Source: Clostridium sp. 26_21
GTDB lineage: Bacteria > Bacillota > Clostridia > TANB77 > CAG-508
Direction: 5' to 3'
Assembly (NCBI GenBank): GCA_001915995.1
Contig: MNRO01000019.1
Location: 1-64,000 of the forward strand
Length of the DNA stretch: 64,000 bases
The position numbers and the translations under genes are program-made. A model generated the notes under the pieces. The model saw nothing but the letters and a program-made list of their open reading frames with translations. It did not search any database and was not told the DNA's origin. Below are positions 43,212 through 55,340 of the stretch, in pieces; within the stretch, counting starts at the first letter, position 1; every line of letters starts with the position of its first letter.

Positions 43212-43736
43212 ATGAAAGACGAAGAAAAAGTAGAGAAAAAAGATACAATCCAAAATGAAGCAGAAAATAAAAAAGAACAAAAAGAAGAAAAAAAAGATTG
43301 TATAATAGATCCAAAGCAACATGAACTAGACGAATTAAATGATAGATATAAAAGAGTACTTGCAGAATTTGAAAACTACAAAAAAAGAAGCAGTAAAGAA
43401 AGAGAAACATTATATAATTCAATATTAGGAGATGTTGTTGGAGTATTCTTACCAGTAGTAGACAACTTAGAAAATGCGTTAAAAGCAGAAACAAAAGATT
43501 CTGAATATAAAAAAGGAATAGAACTAGTATTAAAACAATTTAAAGATATACTAAAATCAAAAGGTGTTGAAGAAATAGCAAGTGTTGGTGAAACATTTGA
43601 CCCAAGTCAACATGAAGCAGTAAGCAGTATTCAAGACCCAGAAAAAGGTGTACAAGAAATTGTTCAAGAATACAGAAAAGGCTACAAAATAGGTTCAAGA
43701 GTTATAAGACACTCAATGGTAGTTGTAGCAAACTAA
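43212..43736 (+). CDS. grpE: Nucleotide exchange factor GrpE
   Basis: GrpE releases ADP from DnaK. The 174 residues have a charged, disordered N-terminus, the long dimer helix (DELNDRYKRVLAEFENYKKRS) and the C-terminal beta domain with GVEEIASVGETFDPSQHEAV and GYKIGSRVIRHSMVVV. AGAAGG precedes the ATG. Confidence 0.96.
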   Translation: MKDEEKVEKKDTIQNEAENKKEQKEEKKDCIIDPKQHELDELNDRYKRVLAEFENYKKRSSKERETLYNSILGDVVGVFLPVVDNLENALKAETKDSEYKKGIELVLKQFKDILKSKGVEEIASVGETFDPSQHEAVSSIQDPEKGVQEIVQEYRKGYKIGSRVIRHSMVVVAN

Positions 43737-43754
43737 AAAAGTTATTAATTTTAA

Positions 43755-45653
<1,899 letters not shown>

Positions 45654-45680
45654 TTAATAACTAAAGTGAAATAATAAATA

Positions 45681-45699
45681 GGCGAGTGAGTAACTCGCC
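45681..45699 (+). promoter_or_regulatory. Intercistronic hairpin between dnaK and dnaJ
   Basis: GGCGAGT (45681-45687) pairs with ACTCGCC (45693-45699). There is no T run, so it is more likely a processing or stabilising stem than a terminator. Confidence 0.5.
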
Positions 45700-45725
45700 T
45701 AATTTATGAAAAGGAGTCCAATAAT

Positions 45726-45773
45726 ATGGGATTTTATATAGAAAGTAAATTTAAAGAAAGCGAAGGGAGGTAA
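45726..45773 (+). CDS. Leader peptide ORF before dnaJ (15 aa)
   Basis: ATG at 45726, eight bases after AAAAGGAG, encodes [15 protein letters not shown] and a stop at 45771. Its last codons (GGG AGG) are the ribosome binding site of dnaJ, six bases further on. Translating ribosomes would cover that site, so it may couple or modulate dnaJ translation. Confidence 0.5.
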   Translation: MGFYIESKFKESEGR

Positions 45774-45778
45774 AAAAT

Positions 45779-46963
45779 ATGGCAAGTAAAAGAGATTATT
45801 ATGAAGTATTAGGAGTAGAAAAAACAGCAACAGATGATGAATTAAAAAAAGCATATAGAAAACTTGCAAAAAAATATCACCCAGATGCTAATCCTGATAA
45901 TAAAGAAGAAGCAGAAGAAAAATTTAAAGAAGTAAATGAAGCTTATGAAACATTATCAGACCCACAAAAAAGAAAAATGTATGACCAATTTGGAGCAGAA
46001 GGACCACAAGGTGGATTCGGAGGCTTTGGCGGTGCAAACGGATTTGGTGGATTTGGAAATGGAGGATATTATTCATATAGTTCTTCAAACGGATTTGACG
46101 GATTTTCAGACTTTGGAGATTTAGGAGACATATTTTCATCATTCTTTGGAGGAGGAGCAAGAACAAGTTCTTCAAGAGCACAATCTAAAGGACCACGTAA
46201 AGGTGCAGATTTAAATTTAAATATGGATATAACATTTGAAGAAGCATTTTTAGGAGTTGAAAAAGAAATACTTGTTACAAGACCAGAAACATGTTCAATG
46301 TGTAATGGAACAGGTGCGAAGCCAGGAACAACAGTATCAAAATGTTCTGTGTGTAATGGAACTGGAACTGTAAGACAAGTTCAAAATACAATACTAGGTC
46401 AAATGCAAACAACAAGAACATGTACAAATTGTCATGGAACAGGTGAAGTAATAAAAGAACCTTGTGATAATTGTAAAGGAAAAGGAACAGTTAGAAAACA
46501 AGCTAAAATAAGAGTAAAAATTCCAGCAGGTATAGATGATAATCAAACAGTAGTATTAAGAGGAGAAGGTGAACCTGGAGAAAAAGGTGGATCAAAAGGA
46601 GATTTATACATAACAGTAAGAGTAAAGAAAAGTAATATATTTACTAGAAATGGAAATACTGTAATGTGTGAAATTCCAATAACAATTACTCAAGCTACAC
46701 TTGGAGCTAAATTAAAGATTCCAATGGTAGATGGAAGTACTGAAGAATTTGAAATACCTGAAGGAACTCAAACAGGAACACAATTTACAATTAGAGAAAG
46801 AGGCTTCAAATCAATAAACTCATCAGTTAGAGGAAGTTTCGTATTTACTGTTGTAGTTCAAACACCAAAAAGGTTAAGCAAAGAACAAAGAACATTGTTA
46901 GAACAATTAGCTACAACTATGAATGAACAACCGCCAGTAAGAAAAAGAGGAATATTTGGATAA
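45779..46963 (+). CDS. dnaJ: Chaperone DnaJ (Hsp40)
   Basis: The 394 residues contain the J domain ([23 protein letters not shown] in KYHPDAN), a Gly/Phe-rich linker ([14 protein letters not shown]), four zinc repeats ([32 protein letters not shown]) and the C-terminal substrate domains. Last gene of the heat-shock operon, with a terminator at 46972. Confidence 0.97.
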   Translation: MASKRDYYEVLGVEKTATDDELKKAYRKLAKKYHPDANPDNKEEAEEKFKEVNEAYETLSDPQKRKMYDQFGAEGPQGGFGGFGGANGFGGFGNGGYYSYSSSNGFDGFSDFGDLGDIFSSFFGGGARTSSSRAQSKGPRKGADLNLNMDITFEEAFLGVEKEILVTRPETCSMCNGTGAKPGTTVSKCSVCNGTGTVRQVQNTILGQMQTTRTCTNCHGTGEVIKEPCDNCKGKGTVRKQAKIRVKIPAGIDDNQTVVLRGEGEPGEKGGSKGDLYITVRVKKSNIFTRNGNTVMCEIPITITQATLGAKLKIPMVDGSTEEFEIPEGTQTGTQFTIRERGFKSINSSVRGSFVFTVVVQTPKRLSKEQRTLLEQLATTMNEQPPVRKRGIFG

Positions 46964-46971
46964 AATATAAG

Positions 46972-47003
46972 TACCACATAGATTAACTCTATGTGGTATT
47001 TTT
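46972..47003 (+). terminator. Terminator of the heat-shock operon
   Basis: TACCACATAG (46972-46981) pairs perfectly with CTATGTGGTA (46989-46998), then TTTTT. Confidence 0.88.
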
Positions 47004-47115
47004 GCGTAAAAAAATATTGATATAATGTAAAATGACAAAAAATGTGAAAAATATTGACGGAATTAATAATGAGTTATAAAATTAAGCTAATATATAATAA
47101 TAAATGGAGGAACAA

Positions 47116-48276
47116 ATGGTAGATAATAGAGAATATGGTTTAGTATTAGCTGGTGGTGGAACAAAAGGAGCATATCAAGTAGGAGTTTGGAAAGCATTAA
47201 AAGAATTAAATATAAATGTAAAAGGAATAGTAGGAGCATCAATAGGATCATTAAATGGAGCATTATTTTTACAAGATGACTTTAAAATGGTAGAAGACAT
47301 GTATGAAAATATTAAATTAGGAAATATAATGAATGTTGACGGAATGAACGAAAATAAAAATATATTTAGTTTATCAAACATATTTAATTTTGCAGCAGAT
47401 TATACAAAACAAAAAGGAATTGATAATACACCATTAAGAAATATGATAAAAAAATATATAGATATGGATAAAATATACAATTCAAATATAGATTTTGGAT
47501 TAGTAACATTTTCCGTAAAAAATAGGCAACCATTACAAGTATTCAAAAATGAGATACCAAAAGAAGAAATGGAAAATTACTTATTAGCAAGCTCATGTTT
47601 TCCTATATTCAAGCCACAAATTATAAATAATGAAGAATATTTTGATGGTGGATTATATGATAATATACCAGCAAACATGTTAATTGAAAAGGGATATAAA
47701 AATATAATAATAGCTGATATTGCAGGAGTAGGATTTAGCAAAAAAACGATTAATAAAGATGTTTATATTAAAGTAATAAAACCATCTGAAGATTTAGGTG
47801 GAACATTTGAATTTAATCATGAAAGAATAATAAATAATATAAAACTAGGATATTTAGACACAATGAAATCATTTAATCAAATGCAAGGACATATGTATTA
47901 CTTTAAAAGTGAAGAATTTACCAAAATGCTAGAAGTATTTAATCTTGAAACAATTTATGGATTAGAATATTCTGCACAGATATATAAAATGAATAAATAT
48001 AGAGAATATACATTTGAAGAATTTATTACAGAATTAAATGAAAGAAATCAAAACGCTGAAAAAATATATAAGAAAATGAGAAAAGAAAACTTATTTCAAA
48101 AGAGCAGAAAAATAAAAGCATTTTTTGATAATGGATTAGGAATATGTTTGGTAAAAGACTTATATATGGATAGACCTGCTGCAAAAGTTTCAAATTACTT
48201 TTTGAATTTTGTTAAAGATTATAAACTTGCAGCACAATCTTTAATTGAATTAAAAAATTATTTGACTGAAAAATAA
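47116..48276 (+). CDS. Patatin-like phospholipase
   Basis: A 386-residue lipid acyl hydrolase. The oxyanion loop GLVLAGGGTKGAYQVGVW, nucleophile GASIGSLNGA (Ser-Asp dyad serine) and the DGGLYDN aspartate are all present. The last 150 residues are a helical extension of unknown role. No signal peptide. Start at ATG 47116 with GGAGG seven bases upstream; an in-frame ATG at 47104 overlaps that site. Flanked by terminators on both sides, so monocistronic. Confidence 0.9.
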   Translation: MVDNREYGLVLAGGGTKGAYQVGVWKALKELNINVKGIVGASIGSLNGALFLQDDFKMVEDMYENIKLGNIMNVDGMNENKNIFSLSNIFNFAADYTKQKGIDNTPLRNMIKKYIDMDKIYNSNIDFGLVTFSVKNRQPLQVFKNEIPKEEMENYLLASSCFPIFKPQIINNEEYFDGGLYDNIPANMLIEKGYKNIIIADIAGVGFSKKTINKDVYIKVIKPSEDLGGTFEFNHERIINNIKLGYLDTMKSFNQMQGHMYYFKSEEFTKMLEVFNLETIYGLEYSAQIYKMNKYREYTFEEFITELNERNQNAEKIYKKMRKENLFQKSRKIKAFFDNGLGICLVKDLYMDRPAAKVSNYFLNFVKDYKLAAQSLIELKNYLTEK

Positions 48277-48285
48277 TAAGATAAA

Positions 48286-48318
48286 TAGAAGGAAAGTAAA
48301 AATCCTTCTATTTTTTTT
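48286..48318 (+). terminator. Terminator after the patatin gene
   Basis: TAGAAGGA (48286-48293) pairs with TCCTTCTA (48303-48310), then eight T. Confidence 0.85.
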
Positions 48319-48437
48319 GTTCATAATTAGTTCATATTAATTTGCTATAATACATCATGTTGAAACGGAAAAAGATGGAAAATCCGTTGTTCTTATCATG
48401 TTTAAAATAAATTATAAATTGAAAGGAGCAAATGCAA

Positions 48438-50507
48438 ATGCAAAAATTTGGAGAATTTGTATGTAAACACAAAAGAATAATACTAATAATCATGTTAATT
48501 TTATTAATTCCATCAATAATTGGAATGAAAGCTACAAGAATTAATTATGACATATTAGTTTACTTACCAGATGACATAGAGACAATACAAGGAGAAAATA
48601 TATTATCAGAAGATTTTAATATGGGGGCATTTTCAATAATCTTATTAGAAGATATGGAAACAAAAGACATATTAAAATTAGAAGATGAAATAAAACAAGT
48701 AGATAATGTAGCAAAAGTAATATCTGGAGCAGATGTACTTGGAACAAGTATTCCAGTAGAAATGTTACCAGATGAAGTAAAAGATGAGTTATATAAAGAC
48801 AATACAACAGTAATGTTAGTAACATTTAAAGAAGCAATATCATCAGATACAACAATGAATACAGTACAACATTTAAGAGATATTACAGATAAACATTGTA
48901 AAATAAGTGGTATGACAGCAACATTACTAGATACAAGAGACTTATCAAATTCAGAAGTTGCAATATATGTAGTAATAGCAGTTGTATTATGTTTAATAGT
49001 ATTAGAAATAGCATTAGACTCTTATGTAGCACCAATATTATTGTTAGCAAATATAGGAATAGCAATATTATACAATATGGGAACAAATATCTTTTTAGGA
49101 GAGATATCATATATAACAAAGGCAATAAGTGCAGTATTACAACTAGGTGTAACAATGGATTTTGCAATATTCTTATATCATAGCTATCAAGCAGAACTAA
49201 AAAATACAACAGACAGAAATCAAGCAATGAGTATTGCAATATCAAAAACATTCACATCAGTATTAGGAAGTTCATTAACAACAATTGCTGGATTCTTAGC
49301 ATTATGTAGTATGAATTTAACATTAGGAAAAGACATAGGAATTGTTATGGCAAAAGGTGTATTATTTGGAGTAATAAGTGTTGTAACAATATTGCCAAGT
49401 TTAATACTTATGTTTGACAAAGCAATTCAAAAAACAAAACATAAAGAATTATTACCAAAATTCACAACAATAAGTGAATTTAATATAAAACATTATAAAG
49501 CAATAATTATAATATTTATAATTGCATTACCAATAGCATTATATGGATATAACAACACAAAAGTATATTATAAACTAGATAGTTCATTACCTGAAACACT
49601 AGATAGTATTTCAGCAAATAACACATTAAAAGACAAATTTGGATTAGTATCACAAGAAATGATTTTAATAAATACAGATACACCAAATGATGAAATTAAT
49701 GAAATGTTAGATAAAATAGAAGAATTAGATGGAGTAGAATTTACATTAAGCTATTCAAAACTATCTGAATTAGGTATTCCAGAAGAAATGTTACCAGAAG
49801 ATTTATTAAGCATCTTCCAAAGTGACAAATATCAAATGATATTAATAAATTCAAAATATGAAATAGCAACAGATGAATTAAATAATCAAATAGCAAAAAT
49901 AAATGAAATAGTAAAACAATATGATTCAAATGCTAAAGTAGTTGGTGAAGGACCATTAATGAAAGACTTAGTAGAAATAAGTGATCATGATTTTAATAGT
50001 GTAAACACAGTATCAATAGGAATTATATTTGTAATAATGATGTTTGTATTAAAATCAATATCATTACCAGTTTTATTAGTTATAGCAATAGAATTTGCAA
50101 TATTTATAAATATGGGAATTCCATATTACACAAATACAACAATACCATTTATAGCATCAATAGTAATTGGAACAATTCAATTAGGTGCAACAATAGATTA
50201 TGCAATTTTAATAACAACAAAATATATACAAAATAGAAAAGATGGAAAAGACAAAAAACAAGCTGTATCAGAAGCTTTAGGAACATCAATAAATTCAATT
50301 ATAGTTAGTGGATTATGTTTCTTTGGAGCAACATTTGGAGTTGGAGCATATTCAAAAATAGAAATGATAGGAAGTTTATGTACATTGATGTCAAGAGGAG
50401 CTATTATAAGTGTTATAGTAGTTATTACAGTATTACCAGCATTCTTAATGATATTTGATAGACTTGTTTGTAAAACAACAATGGGAATGAAAGAAGTTAA
50501 AAATTAA
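48438..50507 (+). CDS. MMPL/RND-family membrane transporter
   Basis: A 689-residue exporter with two matching halves, each an extracellular loop followed by five or six membrane helices. The first half has VTMDFAIFLYHSYQ and the second ATIDYAILITTKYIQ, the conserved TM4 acidic position of the family. Members export lipids, siderophores or surface components. Start at ATG 48438, nine bases after GGAG. The next gene encodes a secreted coiled-coil protein 38 bases downstream; the pair is probably one export machine. Confidence 0.9.
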   Translation: MQKFGEFVCKHKRIILIIMLILLIPSIIGMKATRINYDILVYLPDDIETIQGENILSEDFNMGAFSIILLEDMETKDILKLEDEIKQVDNVAKVISGADVLGTSIPVEMLPDEVKDELYKDNTTVMLVTFKEAISSDTTMNTVQHLRDITDKHCKISGMTATLLDTRDLSNSEVAIYVVIAVVLCLIVLEIALDSYVAPILLLANIGIAILYNMGTNIFLGEISYITKAISAVLQLGVTMDFAIFLYHSYQAELKNTTDRNQAMSIAISKTFTSVLGSSLTTIAGFLALCSMNLTLGKDIGIVMAKGVLFGVISVVTILPSLILMFDKAIQKTKHKELLPKFTTISEFNIKHYKAIIIIFIIALPIALYGYNNTKVYYKLDSSLPETLDSISANNTLKDKFGLVSQEMILINTDTPNDEINEMLDKIEELDGVEFTLSYSKLSELGIPEEMLPEDLLSIFQSDKYQMILINSKYEIATDELNNQIAKINEIVKQYDSNAKVVGEGPLMKDLVEISDHDFNSVNTVSIGIIFVIMMFVLKSISLPVLLVIAIEFAIFINMGIPYYTNTTIPFIASIVIGTIQLGATIDYAILITTKYIQNRKDGKDKKQAVSEALGTSINSIIVSGLCFFGATFGVGAYSKIEMIGSLCTLMSRGAIISVIVVITVLPAFLMIFDRLVCKTTMGMKEVKN

Positions 50508-50545
50508 TCAAAATGTCGTAATTAAAAAGAAAGGAAGTTAAAAAA

Positions 50546-52519
50546 ATGGATAAAAACGAATTATGTAAAAAAGTATCTGCAGGTATGTTATTAGTAACAA
50601 TGAGTTTATATGCAACACCAGTATTTGCATATTCAAAAGATGAAACTGTTTATTCTAAATTAAATTCAGAAGGAAATAGTTATAAAACAATAGTTAGTAC
50701 ACATTTAAAAAATACAGATAGTGAAAATACACTTAATGATATGACAAATTTAACAAATATAAAAAATACTAATGGAGACGAAAAATTTAGTCAAAATGGA
50801 AATTCTTTAATATGGGATGCGCAAAAACATGATATTTATTATCAAGGAGAAAGTGAAAATGAATTACCAATTTCATGTTCTGTAAAATATGAATTAGATG
50901 GTGAAGAAATTTCTGCTAAAGATATTGCAGGAAAAAGTGGAAAAGTAAAAATTACAATAACTTATGAAAATAAATCAGAAAACTTGATAAATATTAATGG
51001 AAAAACACAAAAATTATATACACCATTTGTTGTTGTTGCAGGAACAATGATAAATAATAAAAATAATAGAAACATTGAAGTTTCAAATGGAAAAGTAATT
51101 GATGATGGAACTAAAACAGTAGTTTTAGGTGTTGCTTTACCAGGATTACAAGAAAGCTTAAATATATCTAAAGATAAATTAGATATACCAAGTTCAATAG
51201 AAATTACAATGGATGCAACAGATTTTGAGATGGGAAGTATTATGAATTATGTTACACCAAAATTATTAGAAGATGAAGATATAGAGTCATTTGACGGATT
51301 AGATGAATTATATTCACAAGTTGAAACATTACAAAATTCAATGAATCAAATTCAAGATGGTGCAAACACATTAAAGGAAGGAACAGATACTTATACAGAA
51401 AAAATGCAAGAATTTGAAAATGCAATGGGAATGATTCAAAGTGGAATGGCAAGTGCTAATTCAAATTATACAAAAATTAATGATGGAATAAAAACATTAA
51501 ATAATAGTACAGGAACATTAAATAATGGCTCAAAACAAGTTGCTGATGGTGTTTCTCAAATTGAAACAAATTTAAATACAATAAATGAAAAATTAGGAGA
51601 AGTACTTGTAGGAACACAAAGCTTAAAATCCGGTGAAACAGAACTTATTACAGGAATTGATACAATATTAACAAAATTAAATGGAATTGATGTATCTGAT
51701 AATACAGAGAAAATTACAGAATTAACACAACTAGTAAATACAAATAAAGCAACTATTGAAAAATTAACAAGTGCAACAACATTATTAACAAAACAATATG
51801 AAGCATTAGAAGATGAACAAGCAAAAGTTCAAGTAAAAACACAAATTGATTTTAATAAGCAAATGATTCAATTATTAACAGTAAATACACAAGCACAAGA
51901 ACAAACAATTGCAACATTAAAAGCAACAGATTTATCTGCAATAAATGAATTAAAAGCTGGATTGACACAAGTAAAAACAGGATTAAGCAAATTAAGTGTT
52001 GGAACAGATTCATTAACAAGTGGAGTTACACAAATAAAAGGTGGAACAGCAGTACTTGCAGAAAAAACAGGTGAATTAAGCCAAGGGGCTAATACAATAT
52101 ATCAAGGAACAACAAAATTAGCACAAGCAACAAACACATTAAAAGATGGTTCTAGTCAAATGAAAGATGGATTAAATACATTAGATAACAGTTCAGCACA
52201 ATTATTACAAGCAAATACACAATTAACAGAAGGTGCACAAACAATAAATGATGGTGCAACAACATTAGCTGATGGAATTGCAACATTTAATGAAGAAGGA
52301 ATTCAAAAAATCTGTAATTTTGTAAATGGAGATTTAAAAGATTTAACAACAAGAGCTGAAAAATTAACAGATTTAGCAAAATCTTATAATAGTTTTACAA
52401 TGGTTGAAGATGGTGTTGAATCAAATTCAAAATTTGTTATGATTATAGATGCTGTAAAAAAACAAGAAGCAACTTCAAAACAAGAATATATAGTTGAAGA
52501 TAATAATAAACAAAACTAA
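50546..52519 (+). CDS. Secreted coiled-coil repeat protein (YhgE/Pip-like)
   Basis: The signal peptide ends at about residue 27 (TPVFA). An N-terminal beta region (30-240) is followed by about 350 residues of heptad-like repeats with recurring 'L..G...L..G' phrases such as QIQDGANTLKEGTDT, TLNNGSKQVADGVSQI and LKDGSSQMKDGLNTLD. This pattern is known in YhgE/Pip and type VII-associated proteins, in which it forms long coiled coils spanning the wall. No C-terminal anchor is seen. It follows the MMPL transporter and probably works with it. Length 657. Confidence 0.8.
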   Translation: MDKNELCKKVSAGMLLVTMSLYATPVFAYSKDETVYSKLNSEGNSYKTIVSTHLKNTDSENTLNDMTNLTNIKNTNGDEKFSQNGNSLIWDAQKHDIYYQGESENELPISCSVKYELDGEEISAKDIAGKSGKVKITITYENKSENLININGKTQKLYTPFVVVAGTMINNKNNRNIEVSNGKVIDDGTKTVVLGVALPGLQESLNISKDKLDIPSSIEITMDATDFEMGSIMNYVTPKLLEDEDIESFDGLDELYSQVETLQNSMNQIQDGANTLKEGTDTYTEKMQEFENAMGMIQSGMASANSNYTKINDGIKTLNNSTGTLNNGSKQVADGVSQIETNLNTINEKLGEVLVGTQSLKSGETELITGIDTILTKLNGIDVSDNTEKITELTQLVNTNKATIEKLTSATTLLTKQYEALEDEQAKVQVKTQIDFNKQMIQLLTVNTQAQEQTIATLKATDLSAINELKAGLTQVKTGLSKLSVGTDSLTSGVTQIKGGTAVLAEKTGELSQGANTIYQGTTKLAQATNTLKDGSSQMKDGLNTLDNSSAQLLQANTQLTEGAQTINDGATTLADGIATFNEEGIQKICNFVNGDLKDLTTRAEKLTDLAKSYNSFTMVEDGVESNSKFVMIIDAVKKQEATSKQEYIVEDNNKQN

Positions 52520-52531
52520 ATCAAATTAATA

Positions 52532-52705
52532 ATCTTAAATATAAGTTTTTCATTTCACTCCTCAGTTTATTACGAAATTTAAGAAATTCTAACTTATTTT
52601 ATGGCACCCTTCCACTAAAGTGAACTCTTTCCATAAAATTTCATAGAATTTCTAAAATTTCTTCATGCGCACTCGTCATTACATTTAAAACTTATATTTT
52701 AAGAT
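52532..52705. repeat. 174-bp nested inverted-repeat element
   Basis: The outer arms ATCTTAAATATAAGTTTT (52532-52549) and AAAACTTATATTTTAAGAT (52687-52705) are complementary except for one extra base. Inside lie GAAATTTAAGAAATTCTA (52574-52591) against 52644-52661 (one mismatch) and ATTTTATGG (52596-52604) against CCATAAAAT (52631-52639), with a small CACT/AGTG hairpin at the tip. It fills the gap between the coiled-coil gene and the response regulator. It looks like a MITE or a long hairpin RNA. No ORF and no target-site duplication could be defined. No second copy in the window. Confidence 0.65.
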
Positions 52706-52754
52706 ATTTGTTGAATTATATTTTTAGATATTATATAATTAAAGGGGTGATAAC

Positions 52755-53435
52755 ATGTTTAATATATTGGTAGTAGAAGACGATAAAAATTTAAGAAAAT
52801 TAATAACAACATATTTACAAAGAAATAAATATAACACTTATGAAGCAACAAATGGAGAAGAAGCGTTAAATGTGTTAGATCAAAGTTATATTGACTTAAT
52901 AGTAAGTGATATAATGATGCCTAAAATGGATGGATATGAATTAATAAAATCATTAAGAGAAGCCAAATATGAAGTTCCAATATTGATAATTACTGCTAAA
53001 AGTGAAATTGAAGATAAAAAAGAAGGATTTTTACTTGGAGCAGATGATTATATGGTAAAACCTATAGATATAGAAGAAATGCTTTTAAGAATACAAGTAT
53101 TATTACGAAGAAGCAAAAGTGCAAGTGAAAAGAAAATACAAATAGGTGATTTGTTATTAAATTATAATCAATTAAGTGTTATAAAAAAAGATAAAGTCTA
53201 TAATTTAGCACAAAAAGAATTTTACCTATTATATAAACTGTTAAGTACGCCAAATACAATATTCACAAGACAGGAATTGATAGAAGAAGTATGGGGACTA
53301 GAAAGTGACTCAGATTATAGAACAGTAGATGTACACATTAAAAGAATAAGAGAAAAAATGAAAGATGTAGATGAGTTTGAAATTGTAACAATTAGAGGAA
53401 TAGGATATAAAGCTATAATACATGAGAAGGGTTAA
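52755..53435 (+). CDS. OmpR/PhoB-type response regulator
   Basis: Receiver domain (1-120) with acidic pocket VEDD, phosphoacceptor Asp52 (VSDIMMP), Thr (IITAKS) and Lys (MVKP), then a winged-helix DNA-binding domain with TRQELIEEVWG and TVDVHIKRIREK. 226 residues. AAAGGGGTGA precedes the ATG. The kinase follows two bases after the stop. Confidence 0.95.
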   Translation: MFNILVVEDDKNLRKLITTYLQRNKYNTYEATNGEEALNVLDQSYIDLIVSDIMMPKMDGYELIKSLREAKYEVPILIITAKSEIEDKKEGFLLGADDYMVKPIDIEEMLLRIQVLLRRSKSASEKKIQIGDLLLNYNQLSVIKKDKVYNLAQKEFYLLYKLLSTPNTIFTRQELIEEVWGLESDSDYRTVDVHIKRIREKMKDVDEFEIVTIRGIGYKAIIHEKG

Positions 53436-53437
53436 AA

Positions 53438-54547
53438 ATGTTTGAAAGAATTTTTGGAAAAAGAAAATCATTACAAAGAAATTTAGTAATAGATTTGATA
53501 ATATGTATAATAATTGTAATGTTTATTTCATTAGTTGGATTTTATATATTTGTAAATAAAGAAACACTTAATAGTTTGATACAAGTTAATTTTGAAAATA
53601 AAGAACAAATAAAAGAAATATTAGGAATAACAAGAAGAAGTGTAGTTTTATTGATAATAAATACAATATTAATAAGTACAATAGTAATGAGAATAACAAG
53701 TAAGAAAATACTACAACCAATAAAAAAAATGACAGAAGCAACAAAGAAAGTTGCTTCTGGAGATTTTAATGTAAAACTTGAATCACAAAGAGAAGATGAA
53801 ATTGGTGAACTAACTCAAAATTTTAATCAAATGGTAAAAGAACTAGGAAAAGTTGAAGTAATTCAAAAAGACTTTATAAATAATGTATCACATGAAATAA
53901 AAACACCAATAAGTTCAATACAAGGATTTGCCAAATTATTAGAAGATGAAAATTTACCAGAAGCTGAAAGAAAAGAATATGCAGAAATAATAATTGAAGA
54001 ATCAAATAGATTACTTAATTTATCAACAAATATATTAAGACTTTCAAAAATTCAAAATCAAGGAAAAATAGTAAAAAAAGACCATATTAATATAACAGAA
54101 CAATTAAGAAAAGCAATTGCAGTGCTTGAAAATAAATGGAATGAGAAAAGTTTAACATTTAATATATCTACTAAAGATATATATTATGATGGTGATGAAG
54201 AACTTACATTTCAAGTTTGGATGAATTTGATAGATAATGCAATTAAGTTTTCAAAACAAAATGGAAAAATTACAATAGATGTGAAAGAAGAAATTAATGA
54301 AATTGTAGTAAAAATTAAAGATAATGGAATAGGGATGAGTAAAGAAGAGCAAGAAAGAATATTTACGAGATTTTATCAAATAGACAAGTCACATTCACAA
54401 GAGGGAAGCGGATTAGGATTATCAATTGTAAAAAGTATTATAGATTTGTCTGGCGGAAAAATTGAAGTAGAAAGTAAGGAACATTCAGGAACAACATTTA
54501 CTATAAAACTTCCTATTGAAAAAGAAAATAATAAAATAATAATTTAA
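53438..54547 (+). CDS. Sensor histidine kinase
   Basis: Two N-terminal membrane helices around a short extracellular loop, a HAMP domain (ITSKKILQPIKKMTEATKKV), the H box NNVSHEIKTPIS, N box NLIDNAIKFS and G boxes DNGIGMS and GSGLGLSIV. 369 residues. The small external loop suggests it senses the membrane or a partner. Pairs with the response regulator in the same operon. Confidence 0.95.
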   Translation: MFERIFGKRKSLQRNLVIDLIICIIIVMFISLVGFYIFVNKETLNSLIQVNFENKEQIKEILGITRRSVVLLIINTILISTIVMRITSKKILQPIKKMTEATKKVASGDFNVKLESQREDEIGELTQNFNQMVKELGKVEVIQKDFINNVSHEIKTPISSIQGFAKLLEDENLPEAERKEYAEIIIEESNRLLNLSTNILRLSKIQNQGKIVKKDHINITEQLRKAIAVLENKWNEKSLTFNISTKDIYYDGDEELTFQVWMNLIDNAIKFSKQNGKITIDVKEEINEIVVKIKDNGIGMSKEEQERIFTRFYQIDKSHSQEGSGLGLSIVKSIIDLSGGKIEVESKEHSGTTFTIKLPIEKENNKIII

Positions 54548-54604
54548 TGAAATTGTTGAAATAATTATTGTAGTATGATATAAAAAAATAAAGGAGTGAT
54601 TTAT

Positions 54605-55150
54605 ATGGAATATTTTGAAAAAATTATGAAAAAAACAGGATGGACATCTTTGTTATCATCAATAGTTTTTGCAATATTAGGAATTATATTAATTACAAAT
54701 CCAGAAGGAACAGTAAAATTTGTTTCTGCAATATTGGGAATTATGTTTATACTTGCAGGAGCATATAAAATAATAAGTTATTATCAAAACAAAGGAAAAT
54801 ATGATATCATGAATTATGATATAGCTTATGGAATTATAGCAATTATATTAGGAATTGCAACAATTGCATATAGTGAACAAATAAGTTCAATATTTAGAAT
54901 TTTTATAGGAATATGGATTGTTTATAGCAGTATAATGAGATTTAGTTTAGCTTTAAAATTGAAAACTATAAGTTCAAATATATGGATATATAGCATAATA
55001 TTAGCTATTTGTATGTTTATTTGTGGATTATATACAATATTTGTATCTAATTTAGTTGTTGTTTCAATTGGTATAAGCATATTAATTTATGCAATTATTG
55101 ATGCTATTGAAGATATTATATTTTTAGTTAATGTTAATAAATTAAGCTAA
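54605..55150 (+). CDS. DUF308/HdeD-like membrane protein
   Basis: A 181-residue protein made of six hydrophobic helices arranged as repeating pairs (LGIILITNPEGTVKF, LGIATIAYSEQISS), as in HdeD/DUF308 proteins. Function unknown; some members are linked to acid stress. Start at ATG 54605, eight bases after GGAG. It lies 57 bases after the kinase gene and may belong to that operon. Confidence 0.82.
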   Translation: MEYFEKIMKKTGWTSLLSSIVFAILGIILITNPEGTVKFVSAILGIMFILAGAYKIISYYQNKGKYDIMNYDIAYGIIAIILGIATIAYSEQISSIFRIFIGIWIVYSSIMRFSLALKLKTISSNIWIYSIILAICMFICGLYTIFVSNLVVVSIGISILIYAIIDAIEDIIFLVNVNKLS

Positions 55151-55240
55151 GAATTATGAGGGTGGTAATAGTAAAATGTTACCATTCTTTTTTTGACGAA
55201 AATATAAGCAAAACTTATAGTATATATCACAATAATTAAT

Positions 55241-55269
55241 TTGATTTATTATAAGAGTTATGTTAATAT
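55241..55269 (+). promoter_or_regulatory. Likely promoter of the 55341 gene
   Basis: TTGATT at 55241-55246 and TAATAT at 55264-55269 with a 17-bp spacer. The leader then holds two hairpins: TATATATGT/ACATATATA and AAGTCT/AGACTT. Confidence 0.55.
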
Positions 55270-55340
55270 ATATATGTACGAAGAACAAACATATATAAGT
55301 CTTGTTGAGACTTACAAATCAATTGGAGGTTTTTTTCCCT

